Below, in pieces: positions 16,931 to 24,563 of a DNA stretch of 42,890 nt. Each line of letters opens with the position of its first letter. Within the stretch, counting starts at the first letter, position 1. The stretch comes from Muribaculaceae bacterium. GTDB lineage: Bacteria > Bacteroidota > Bacteroidia > Bacteroidales > Muribaculaceae. The position numbers and the translations under genes are program-made. The stretch covers positions 1-42,890 of the forward strand of contig JAIDPA010000186.1 in NCBI GenBank assembly GCA_029062985.1, read 5' to 3'. Under the pieces are notes generated by a model. The model was not told where the DNA came from and did not search any database. It saw only the letters and a program-made list of their open reading frames with translations.

Positions 16931-17899
16931 ATGAAAGAAAAGAAAGCTTTGCTGGTGGTGAATCCTGTCTCAGGCACTCGTTCTAAACGTGGACTGGAGG
17001 AGGTTGTGGCTTCACGTCTTGGTGAAAACGGAATCAGTGTCTCTACAAAATTTACTGAAAAAAGCGGTGATGCCGCTGCTTTTGCCCATCAGGCTGCCCT
17101 TGACGGATTTGATCTGGTGGTCTCAGCAGGGGGAGACGGAACAGTCAATGAAATTGCCGGTGCTCTTTCCCACACGGATACCGCTCTCGGAATCCTCCCG
17201 TTAGGATCCGGCAACGGGCTGGCGCGTTCCCTTAACATTCCTCAGGATGTGGACGGGGCATTGAAGATCATAACGGAGGGAAATACTATAGTTGCTGATC
17301 GAGGATTGGTCAATGATAAACCATTTTACTGCACTTTCGGAGTGGGTTTCGATGCTGCTGTGAGTGAAAAGTTTGCCCAGATGAAACGTCGCGGGAGAAT
17401 CACTTATGTGCGCAGCGTCCTTCAGGAATTCTTGCGCTATCAGAGTCAGGCGTATGCAATTTCAATAGGGGGCAAGGTCATAACCGAACAGGCTTTTCTC
17501 ATAGCTGTATGTAATGCTCCCCAATATGGCAACAATGCATATATTGCTCCTCAGGCGAAACTTGATGACGGGCTTCTCGACATAACAGTCATTCATTCCG
17601 GTTCCCCTCTTTCTGCCGTTCTGGTTGGAGTTGACCTCTTGGCTGGTTCTCTTGATAAAAACACTCATATTGACACCTTCCGTGTCAGTTCCGCTACGAT
17701 AACCCGTCTTTCTCCCGGTCCGATTCATATTGACGGAGACCCTCACACGATGGACAAATGTCTGGAAATCACATGTCAGCCATCTGTGTTGAAGGTGTAT
17801 GCGCCGACAAAGATTGAGGAGTTTCGTCCGATAGTCTCTCCGTTGAGGGCGATGCTGAGCGATCTCCGTTATGACGTGAAGGCGAAACTACGTCGCTGA
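16931..17899 (+). CDS. Diacylglycerol/sphingosine-kinase-family lipid kinase (YegS/DgkB-like)
   Basis: This is a 322-aa soluble lipid kinase that would phosphorylate diacylglycerol or a related lipid (sphingoid lipids are also possible in Bacteroidales). It has the DAGK catalytic fold: VVNPVSGT at 9-16, the nucleotide loop GGDGTVNEIAGAL at 67-79 and GSGNGLARSLNIP at 92-104. The C-terminal beta-sandwich ends with HIDGDPH. ATG at 16931 (MKEKKALLVV) is preferred over 16913, because the family begins just before this strand and the likely promoter leaves no leader for the earlier start. It is divergent from psd-pssA and convergent with the fimbrial operon. Confidence 0.9.
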   Translation: MKEKKALLVVNPVSGTRSKRGLEEVVASRLGENGISVSTKFTEKSGDAAAFAHQAALDGFDLVVSAGGDGTVNEIAGALSHTDTALGILPLGSGNGLARSLNIPQDVDGALKIITEGNTIVADRGLVNDKPFYCTFGVGFDAAVSEKFAQMKRRGRITYVRSVLQEFLRYQSQAYAISIGGKVITEQAFLIAVCNAPQYGNNAYIAPQAKLDDGLLDITVIHSGSPLSAVLVGVDLLAGSLDKNTHIDTFRVSSATITRLSPGPIHIDGDPHTMDKCLEITCQPSVLKVYAPTKIEEFRPIVSPLRAMLSDLRYDVKAKLRR

Positions 17900-17924
17900 C
17901 AGATGAGTGATTCCATGAAAGTCA

Positions 17925-18899
17925 TCAGTCGGAATTTTTCCAGTCGGATATTGTCGACACATCAATAAGTATGCGGTCAGTCCGAGTGAGGGGATCTTCC
18001 GGCTTCCTCGGAATAAAGTTGCCCTTTACCGTTATCTGATAGTTAGGCCGGATTTCAATATCTCCGCCTGCTATGGCAGTCTCTACCGGGGTGAGTCCGT
18101 CAGCCTCCACACTGAAAATGAGTTGCCCGAGAGCATCTTTATAGTTTGAGGTGGAAAAAGAGTAAAAATAGAAAAGTTCTTTTGAGGCTGCATCCGATGG
18201 CGATACGTCCCATTTCCCTCCGTCTACCTTATAAACGGAATTGTAGGGATTGGAAGCTGTGCCGGTAGTCAGCTTATAGCTCATGAATGTGGAAAAATTG
18301 GTGATGCTGACTTTTGTCGGTGTTTCGGCGCCGACAGGCTCTTTCTCCGTCATCCTTATCTTTGAGACTATGCGCGGCAGAGATATGGATTCTCTTTTTT
18401 CTTCAGCCTCTTTAGTCAGGACGATATACGTGCCGAAACAATCATAATTATCGTTGTTTATTATGGTCTTGCCGAAACTCTTCATTTCAATATCCTCTGT
18501 CGCCGATGTGTCGTAATACACATCGGGATAGACTCCATCAGCATCCGGCTGAGTGGCTATAGGGATATAGTCTGCAAAAAGAGTGATTGTATAGACACCC
18601 TCCTCAACACCTTCAAATACAAGGGTATTTGTCGCCCCCTCAATTATCTGCTTTTTCTGAACCAACTCAATATCACCTTTATCGACATTCCCTTTCAGAA
18701 GTTTAGCCGTGTATCTCAGTTTATGAGAGGCATCTGCACGGGTCTGTATCTCAGGAGCGGATAGTGTGAGGGAGATGACGTCTCCATTGAGATTCGGCGA
18801 GTCCTTACTTCCGATTATGTCCGTTTGGGAACATCCTGCAAAAAGAGAAGCTGAAACAAGGAGAAGGGAGCTTACTTTGCTTTTGAATATGTATGCCAT
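17925..18899 (-). CDS. Fimbrillin-like (DUF6562-type) surface lipoprotein
   Basis: This 324-aa exported lipoprotein has a signal peptide with lipobox LFAGC (Cys23). The mature part is beta-rich, with a short RAD segment near residue 55, and has two sandwich-like halves, the second near IRPNYQITVKGNF. This arrangement matches fimbrillin-related Bacteroidales proteins; DUF6562 is my best family guess. It is the last gene of a four-gene operon, 64 nt after the Mfa2-like gene. It may be the stalk or tip subunit of a type V pilus, but it lacks an obvious donor-strand sequence that I can identify by eye. Confidence 0.7.
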   Translation of the reverse strand: MAYIFKSKVSSLLLVSASLFAGCSQTDIIGSKDSPNLNGDVISLTLSAPEIQTRADASHKLRYTAKLLKGNVDKGDIELVQKKQIIEGATNTLVFEGVEEGVYTITLFADYIPIATQPDADGVYPDVYYDTSATEDIEMKSFGKTIINNDNYDCFGTYIVLTKEAEEKRESISLPRIVSKIRMTEKEPVGAETPTKVSITNFSTFMSYKLTTGTASNPYNSVYKVDGGKWDVSPSDAASKELFYFYSFSTSNYKDALGQLIFSVEADGLTPVETAIAGGDIEIRPNYQITVKGNFIPRKPEDPLTRTDRILIDVSTISDWKNSD

Positions 18900-18963
18900 A
18901 ATTATGTAATTTTTCTGAATATTATTTATTGTCGTTAAGTCCGATCTATTATCTTGGAGATTA

Positions 18964-19983
18964 TTATTTATCCGGCGACTCTGTCAAGTCTATTATGACT
19001 TCTCCTTCCCATTCATATTCCACGTGCAGCGGACTTTCAAAGAAATTGGAAAGAAAATCTCCCGACACTATCGTCGTACGGTTTCGTCTGACCGGTATCT
19101 CCAATCCCCTCGTGCGAGCCACTATTCCCTGAGCACTGTTATAGATTATCAGATCTGACGTAAGATTCTCTCCTGACGAAGCTGTAAAGACAGGCACGGT
19201 GAGAAGTGTTGAGGCTTCGGAGGTGGGCATGACCAGAGATGAATTGAATATGATTCCGGATGAATATGTATTGGGCTCGCCTGTGAGAAGATTGAATGTT
19301 TCTGCCACAGGAGATGTGAAGGAAAGACTTGCAGAATAATTACTTCCTGTTATAACATTGGGATAATGCTCGATAAAGGTATCGGTGTCTGTCGCAACTA
19401 TCTTTACCAAACCGACAGGCGGGGAAAGGGTAAAAGGGAGAGTGATGGTTTTATTCCATTCTTCTTTGTACTGACGTAAATCCAGTTGTGAGGATGTATA
19501 TGCGCATAAAGGCATGGTTATTTCGGCACGTAGGGCAAGCTCTTCGGAAGAGTGGTGTAGCCGGCTTATTCTTGCGAAATCAGAGGCATCATAATGCAGA
19601 GGCTGATTATCATGTTGTGTGGCTAAATCACACCATATCCGTATGTCATAAATTGAGGCTGTAAGGGTAAAGGGAAGCGTCAGGTCGATATTCCCTTGTT
19701 CCGTACGATTGTGTACCACATAGGTTTCATATCTCATCGGACGCAAGGAGGATTGGGCAAGTTCAATGATTATATGATAGTTGGAATATGTGGAAGTTTC
19801 CTCACTGCGCGGAATCATTTTTTCCATTGCGGAAAGATCAATATCAAGATTAAGGGAAAGAACGGTTTTGAGACGAGAAGGATCTTCACCCTCTCCATGA
19901 GGATACGTGTGGATGCATCCCCCGGAAAGTATTCCGAAAATAGCAGCGATGAGATATGTGGCAAGTGAGGTTTTCTTCTGCAT
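18964..19983 (-). CDS. FimB/Mfa2-family fimbrial anchor-like lipoprotein
   Basis: This is a 339-aa lipoprotein. The start was set to ATG at 19983, because it gives a clean type II signal peptide (MQKKTSLATYLIAAIFGILSGGC, Cys23) right after the DUF3575 gene. The longer frame starting at 20112 has no signal and overlaps that gene. The mature protein is beta-strand-rich with two sandwich-like domains (about 40-170 and 180-335), in the manner of Mfa2/FimB anchors that hold and limit the length of Bacteroidales fimbriae. It is 4 nt downstream of the DUF3575 stop. The family assignment rests on architecture and context more than on a diagnostic motif. Confidence 0.7.
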   Translation of the reverse strand: MQKKTSLATYLIAAIFGILSGGCIHTYPHGEGEDPSRLKTVLSLNLDIDLSAMEKMIPRSEETSTYSNYHIIIELAQSSLRPMRYETYVVHNRTEQGNIDLTLPFTLTASIYDIRIWCDLATQHDNQPLHYDASDFARISRLHHSSEELALRAEITMPLCAYTSSQLDLRQYKEEWNKTITLPFTLSPPVGLVKIVATDTDTFIEHYPNVITGSNYSASLSFTSPVAETFNLLTGEPNTYSSGIIFNSSLVMPTSEASTLLTVPVFTASSGENLTSDLIIYNSAQGIVARTRGLEIPVRRNRTTIVSGDFLSNFFESPLHVEYEWEGEVIIDLTESPDK

Positions 19984-19987
19984 AATA

Positions 19988-20530
19988 TCAAATATCAAGA
20001 ATATAGCCGATAGATATGGAAATCTGATCAATACCCCAGTAGAAAGTTTTCCTTGTATCTGCCTTTGCTCCGTTAGGAGTATTATAGAAACGTTCATAGC
20101 ATAAGGAGGCACATCCGACCCCTAAAGAGAAGTCAAGGCTCCAGTTAGGGGCAATGGATAAAGAATATCCATAAGAGATGCCACCCCCTAAAAGAGGACG
20201 TTTTACATCCTGGTATCTGTAATGTCCGAATTTGAGATTATACCATGCCAGAGAGCCGTGTAGCCCGAAATGATGTCCGAACGGAGATGGTGAAAGCCGG
20301 AACCGCAGTTCAGGTTGTGAGGCAAAAACTCTCAATGCTTTTGACTCAGTAATAAACCATGGACACCAGTATAGAGGGAGGGCAAAAGAGAATTTGTCGT
20401 TGAAATAAAGCTCAGGCTCAACATTCATGACAGTAGCACCCCATGCAGGTATATTTGTGCGGAGTGCCAGCATCGGAGGGGATGTATTTGGCTGGAGTGC
20501 CAGCATTGTGGCAAGGAGTAGGTTTATCAT
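19988..20530 (-). CDS. DUF3575-family outer-membrane beta-barrel protein
   Basis: This 180-aa protein has a short hydrophobic N-terminus and a beta-barrel-like body. It matches DUF3575 proteins of Bacteroidales fimbrial loci in the blocks ALRTNIPAWGATVMNVEPELYF, LPLYWCPWF, GHHFGLHGSLAWYNLKFG and the terminal aromatic-alternating strands. It is presumed to sit in the outer membrane and assist fimbrial export or anchoring. The ATG overlaps the TPR gene stop by 4 nt (ATGA). A 33-bp direct duplication near the 5' end makes the N-terminus read MLALQPNTSPP then MLALRTNIP. Confidence 0.85.
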   Translation of the reverse strand: MINLLLATMLALQPNTSPPMLALRTNIPAWGATVMNVEPELYFNDKFSFALPLYWCPWFITESKALRVFASQPELRFRLSPSPFGHHFGLHGSLAWYNLKFGHYRYQDVKRPLLGGGISYGYSLSIAPNWSLDFSLGVGCASLCYERFYNTPNGAKADTRKTFYWGIDQISISIGYILDI

Positions 20531-21759
20531 GATTGTTGAGTATTTTCTGCCAGCTCAGCTTTCGCCGGTTTCCCGTTGTGGAGGCGTATGATAAGCGGAG
20601 TCCCGAGCGGGAGATTATCCGGGATTTTGAAACGGTGAGGGTGGAGCCAGAAATTATTTCCATCTTTATCAGTCACGCGCCAAGCCACGTGCGACGCTCC
20701 GTATCCTTTATTTTTATCGGAAGCTACCGGATTTTTATGGTAAGTTTTCTTCACTTCCAATGGAGGGAGAGATTCATACACGAAGTCGTCCGCAAGGTGT
20801 TTGATTCTCTGATAGGCATTCTCCGGATTGCATGGCTGTGTGCCTGCGGGAATTACTTCCATAGTTTTATTGAAGTCGGGAGAAAGATGCCACGTATTGG
20901 ATTCATACAGTCGTTTTACTATTGAGAGTTCCCATAGAGCTTGAGAGAAGGCATTTATTGAAATCCAGGCTTTTGCCAGAGCAATTCTGATTTTCCCTTT
21001 GAATTGTTCCGGTCCGGGCGCAGATAAAGCCTTATAGAGAAGGGAGATGTGCAGACGTAAATCTTCTTCCGGATTTATGAGGGAGGCAAGCCGGCTCCAG
21101 AAATAATATTTTGAGGGCGCTCCGAGCGTCGCTTCTTTCAGAAGTGTCAGTGCTGAGGCTGTATCTTTTTCAAGGATATGAAGTGATGCCCGTTGGTAAA
21201 GCAAGGTGGGGGAGCCGGGAAATAAAGCGATGGCTTGGTCGGCAAGTTCTGAGATAAAGAGAGGTGTCGGAGCTGAGGCAGAAGTGCCGGGGGCTTCATC
21301 CACAAGGTGTGTCAGTAATTTTTCAGCAGTCGATGAAAGAATCTTTCCATCTAATTCTTTTCTCCGCCAGTCGCCGGGACGCAAATATTGAGGATTCCAC
21401 AATTCTGTAAATTTTATTATGGAGAAGGTGGTTACATCGCGTGGATTCTTATTATATGAAAACTCACGGGCATTCTTATATAGCCGGATTGCTTCCGTAA
21501 GAATCATCGAATGGAGTTTATGTGGCTTTACGACGTTGAGTTTCAGGTATCTTGCCAGCATTCTTTTCCTTATATCAATTGCAGTGTCGGCTGCCTGATG
21601 AAGGGCATAATATATTATCCATCCGAAAGGGTAATGACTCTTGGAAGGGAGTTCGCCTCTATCATGAATGAGGCTTACGGATTGATAGACATCAAGCGCA
21701 TTCCCTGCTTTTGCTTTTTCAAATCCATCAGAGACGTATTGGATGAGTTGTTGGGTCAT
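20527..21759 (-). CDS. TPR protein with C-terminal OB-like domain, first gene of fimbrial operon
   Basis: This 410-aa cytoplasmic protein has no signal peptide or membrane helix. Residues 1-290 are helical with TPR-like repeats (for example LLYQRASLHILEKDTASALTLLKEATLGAPSKYYFWSRLA). A small beta-rich domain at about 350-400 (SHVAWRVTDKDGNNFWLHPHRFKIPDNLPLGTPLIIRLHNGKPA) resembles a cold-shock/OB fold. I do not recognise a named family. It overlaps the DUF3575 gene by 4 nt and carries the operon's promoter upstream, so it is co-expressed with surface fimbrial genes. A TPR-OB protein is unexpected there; nucleic-acid binding would be inference. Confidence 0.75.
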   Translation of the reverse strand: MTQQLIQYVSDGFEKAKAGNALDVYQSVSLIHDRGELPSKSHYPFGWIIYYALHQAADTAIDIRKRMLARYLKLNVVKPHKLHSMILTEAIRLYKNAREFSYNKNPRDVTTFSIIKFTELWNPQYLRPGDWRRKELDGKILSSTAEKLLTHLVDEAPGTSASAPTPLFISELADQAIALFPGSPTLLYQRASLHILEKDTASALTLLKEATLGAPSKYYFWSRLASLINPEEDLRLHISLLYKALSAPGPEQFKGKIRIALAKAWISINAFSQALWELSIVKRLYESNTWHLSPDFNKTMEVIPAGTQPCNPENAYQRIKHLADDFVYESLPPLEVKKTYHKNPVASDKNKGYGASHVAWRVTDKDGNNFWLHPHRFKIPDNLPLGTPLIIRLHNGKPAKAELAENTQQS

Positions 21760-21838
21760 GACATTAGTTAGGGTTATTTTTAACGGAAGACGAAGAGATG
21801 AAAGAATTTTGCCGGATAATATTTCCTCTCTCTATTTG

Positions 21839-21870
21839 CAAAGATAGTAAAGGAATATTTAATATACAAA
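21839..21870 (-). promoter_or_regulatory. Promoter of the TPR-DUF3575-Mfa2-fimbrillin operon
   Basis: Read leftward, TTTG (21870-21867), a 20-nt spacer and TATCTTTG (21846-21839) match the consensus fully. The leader is about 73 nt. No flanking inverted repeats suggesting an invertible promoter were seen. Confidence 0.7.
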
Positions 21871-21895
21871 TAAAGGCGTAAAAATCAGGGAAAAA

Positions 21896-22222
21896 TCATA
21901 TCGGTTCGTCAAGTGGACTACGCTTACGGTAAGTTTTTCTGTCTTTGGAATGCCGGCTGCCTGATTTTTTTCTTTTCCCCCTTTTAGCGTTCTTTTTTGT
22001 GGAGTCGGTAGGGTTCAGTTCCTTATTGTCTATGCCTGATTTCTGATTCCGGACGGAGTCAAGAGAAACGATTGTCTGAATTTTATCTTGAGGAAGCTTT
22101 TCTGTGGCGTCCGGTTGGGTGCATCTTGAAATGATGAAGCCGGAAGAAGTGATTAACAGAGCTAACGCCGCGACAACAAGGATGCCGCGGCGTTCAGAAG
22201 CTGAGTATGATTTCTTTGCCAT
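21896..22222 (-). CDS. Small single-pass membrane protein, last gene of the tamB-tamL run
   Basis: This 108-aa protein has one N-terminal transmembrane helix (about 13-31, ILVVAALALLITSSGFIIS) preceded by a SASERRG motif. A polar linker and a strongly basic C-terminal half (KRGKRKKSGSRHSKDRKTYRKR) follow. I do not recognise the family. The N-terminus resembles the start of Bacteroidetes helix-hairpin-helix (ComEA-like) proteins, but no HhH domain follows. It starts 19 nt after tamL, so it is probably in the same transcript. Confidence 0.65.
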   Translation of the reverse strand: MAKKSYSASERRGILVVAALALLITSSGFIISRCTQPDATEKLPQDKIQTIVSLDSVRNQKSGIDNKELNPTDSTKKNAKRGKRKKSGSRHSKDRKTYRKRSPLDEPI

Positions 22223-22241
22223 ATTTGCTTAGGTGGAGTTA

Positions 22242-24563
22242 TCAGAAGGGGTATCCTATTGCAAGATGGAAAGCAAAGGCATCTTTAAACCGTATGTTGA
22301 AATAATGAGGAGTCCCGTTGTAGTAGGGAGCGTGGAGTCCGTATCCCAGGTCACCTCGGATAACCATCATACCTATATCGACACGTAGCCCGACCCCTGT
22401 GCCGAGAGCAATCTCACGTAAGAATGTTTTCCCGGTAATAGTACCTCCCGGACGTAAGGGGTCATTCTTAAGGAGCCATATATTTCCGGCGTCCACAAAG
22501 GCGGCTCCATGCAGAATGCTATATATCGGGAAGCGATATTCCGAATTGAGTTCAATTTTGAAAGTACCGGTCTGATCGAAATAGCCGTCTTTTTCCGATT
22601 GAGGCGCACGATACGAACCCGGACCTATCGAACGCACTGTGAAAGCTCGTATGGAGTTGGCGCCTCCGATATAGAACTGCTCTGAATAGGGCACCTGTCT
22701 TGAGTTTCCGTAGGCATGTTCAGCACCTATAAGGACGCGCGACACAAGCCATTGGTCGGCTCCGCGGATAAGACGGCGGTTATAGACGAGCTGCACTTGT
22801 CCTTTGACAAATTGTGAGAACGGAGTTCCGAACAGACGTTTTTCCCCTTTCACACCACAGGCACGATAGATTACGTCGAAAATATTACCTGCTTCCGTAA
22901 AAGATGCCGTGAAGTTGATTCCGTTTATCCTTTCTCGCTCAAGAAATTTGTCGAGAGTGTATGTGTAGGAAAGCTGGGGGATGTACTGACTCTGGAAACT
23001 GAGTGCCACTGCCGGATTCTGCGCCATGATGGAGTCAAACTCATGAGTGGTGCTCATCAGTTTTGTATAAGTCAGCTTGAAAGGAGTCAGCTGATTTAAA
23101 GAATTGCGTGACGCCCTCCATTCGTAGGATATGCCGGCATTAAATTCTGCGAGCTTGAAGTAGTGGGGGCGGTTCAGGATGCTTCCTCCCAGAGAAAGAG
23201 TGGTCCAGTTGAGTTCCCGTTGGGTTCTTTTTATAAATTTCGGAGCGAGCATTCTCGGAAATGCGAGAGTGGCTGTGAGTCCGAATTCATAGCTGTTGAA
23301 GACGCTCCCTCTGTTTCTGCCTGTCTGCCATTCGTATTCTGCATCAAGTTCGAGACTGAGGCGTTCTCCCCCTCCGAACACATTATTGTGGGAGAGTCCG
23401 AGAACAAGTCCGGGTCCTATATAACTGTTTGACTTCGATGTGGCATTCACTTCGATAGATGCCTCAATAGGATTTTCAAACTGGCAAGTGATATAGACGT
23501 CAAGCACTCCGTGTCCTGCCACTGTATCGACAGGCACGGGTTGGATCTGTATGTTGCCGAAAATACCGAGACGTGAAAGACGTGTCTGGGTACGGTCCAT
23601 ATTTCGCACGGAGAAGAGACGTCCCTTACGGAAGGTAATGCAAGAGGGAATCAGATTTTTACGTAAGCGTGCAGGCTGCATCACAATCACTTCCCCGCGG
23701 TCGGTATGAAGAGTGTCGGGTGTGCCGGGATTACGTTTGCTTTTCCTCAGTACAGTGGTGTAGATATTCCCGACGCGATAAGGCTGAAGAGCCATTTTAG
23801 GGGTATTGTCGGCAATATCCAGTTTTATGGCAACTTTTCCGGGTGTGATGAGTGTGTCGGCAAGAAATTCGATATATTCCGGACGAAAATAATAATATCC
23901 TCTGTTTCTCATGACGTTGGCAATCCTTATACGCTCAGATGCCAGAGAATCGACGCAGAATATTTCTCCTTTCTTGAGATAGTGGCTCTTCTTGGCTATT
24001 GAATCGACAAAGAGAGACATTTCGTCTTTATTCCCCAGATAAAGTATCGAATCGAACCGATATGGCTCAGACAGATGTATGGTATAGTCGATCGCCGCCT
24101 TTTTATTATTGCGTTTATTGTAAGCAACCTCGTAGCTGACTTTTGATCCGAAATATCCGTTGTTATCCAGAATCTGTTCCATCAGCTGCGTGCGCATATC
24201 TGCCTTTACGTCGCTTATCAAGACAGGTTGTTTGACAAGTTTCTGATAAAGCCATCCTTTAAGCCCTTTGGTGGAATCGTTCCAGTTGTTATAGACCCAC
24301 AGACCTACAGGAATCTTTATGAATGAAGCAAAAATATAGTTGTTCGGGTCGCAATCTACAGCCTGGTTCATATCAGCCATGAGGGCTGCCGGCATTTTTT
24401 CATCCTTGGGCTTGATTACTTCCATTTTCCCGACTCCCGTGTAGCGAGTTTCCCCGTCGGGTATCCGTCGGGTTGTGGAGCAGGATGCAGCAAGTAGCGA
24501 TACTGCTATAAGAAGTATGACAGTGCGGATATATTTCCGGGAATTATTTATCTGTATCATCAT
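22242..24563 (-). CDS. tamL: TamL: lipoprotein TamA-like BamA-superfamily outer-membrane protein
   Basis: This 773-aa Omp85-family protein is the outer-membrane partner of TamB, in a complex for outer-membrane protein or lipid transport. It carries a lipoprotein signal (LLIAVSLLAASCSTT, Cys28), the feature separating Bacteroidetes TamL from proteobacterial TamA. POTRA-like repeats lie at about 50-370, then a 16-strand barrel of the BamA type at about 380-773, with YSEQFYIGGANSIRAFTVRSIGPGSY (the loop 6 region, with VRSIGPG in place of VRG) and a C-terminal FAFHLAIGYPF strand ending in Phe. The start overlaps the tamB stop by 20 nt. Confidence 0.92.
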   Translation of the reverse strand: MMIQINNSRKYIRTVILLIAVSLLAASCSTTRRIPDGETRYTGVGKMEVIKPKDEKMPAALMADMNQAVDCDPNNYIFASFIKIPVGLWVYNNWNDSTKGLKGWLYQKLVKQPVLISDVKADMRTQLMEQILDNNGYFGSKVSYEVAYNKRNNKKAAIDYTIHLSEPYRFDSILYLGNKDEMSLFVDSIAKKSHYLKKGEIFCVDSLASERIRIANVMRNRGYYYFRPEYIEFLADTLITPGKVAIKLDIADNTPKMALQPYRVGNIYTTVLRKSKRNPGTPDTLHTDRGEVIVMQPARLRKNLIPSCITFRKGRLFSVRNMDRTQTRLSRLGIFGNIQIQPVPVDTVAGHGVLDVYITCQFENPIEASIEVNATSKSNSYIGPGLVLGLSHNNVFGGGERLSLELDAEYEWQTGRNRGSVFNSYEFGLTATLAFPRMLAPKFIKRTQRELNWTTLSLGGSILNRPHYFKLAEFNAGISYEWRASRNSLNQLTPFKLTYTKLMSTTHEFDSIMAQNPAVALSFQSQYIPQLSYTYTLDKFLERERINGINFTASFTEAGNIFDVIYRACGVKGEKRLFGTPFSQFVKGQVQLVYNRRLIRGADQWLVSRVLIGAEHAYGNSRQVPYSEQFYIGGANSIRAFTVRSIGPGSYRAPQSEKDGYFDQTGTFKIELNSEYRFPIYSILHGAAFVDAGNIWLLKNDPLRPGGTITGKTFLREIALGTGVGLRVDIGMMVIRGDLGYGLHAPYYNGTPHYFNIRFKDAFAFHLAIGYPF

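Noticed and set aside
19983-20112. Longer N-terminus for the Mfa2-like protein starting at 20112
   Set aside because: It overlaps the end of the DUF3575 gene by over 120 nt and hides the clean lipoprotein signal that begins at 19983.
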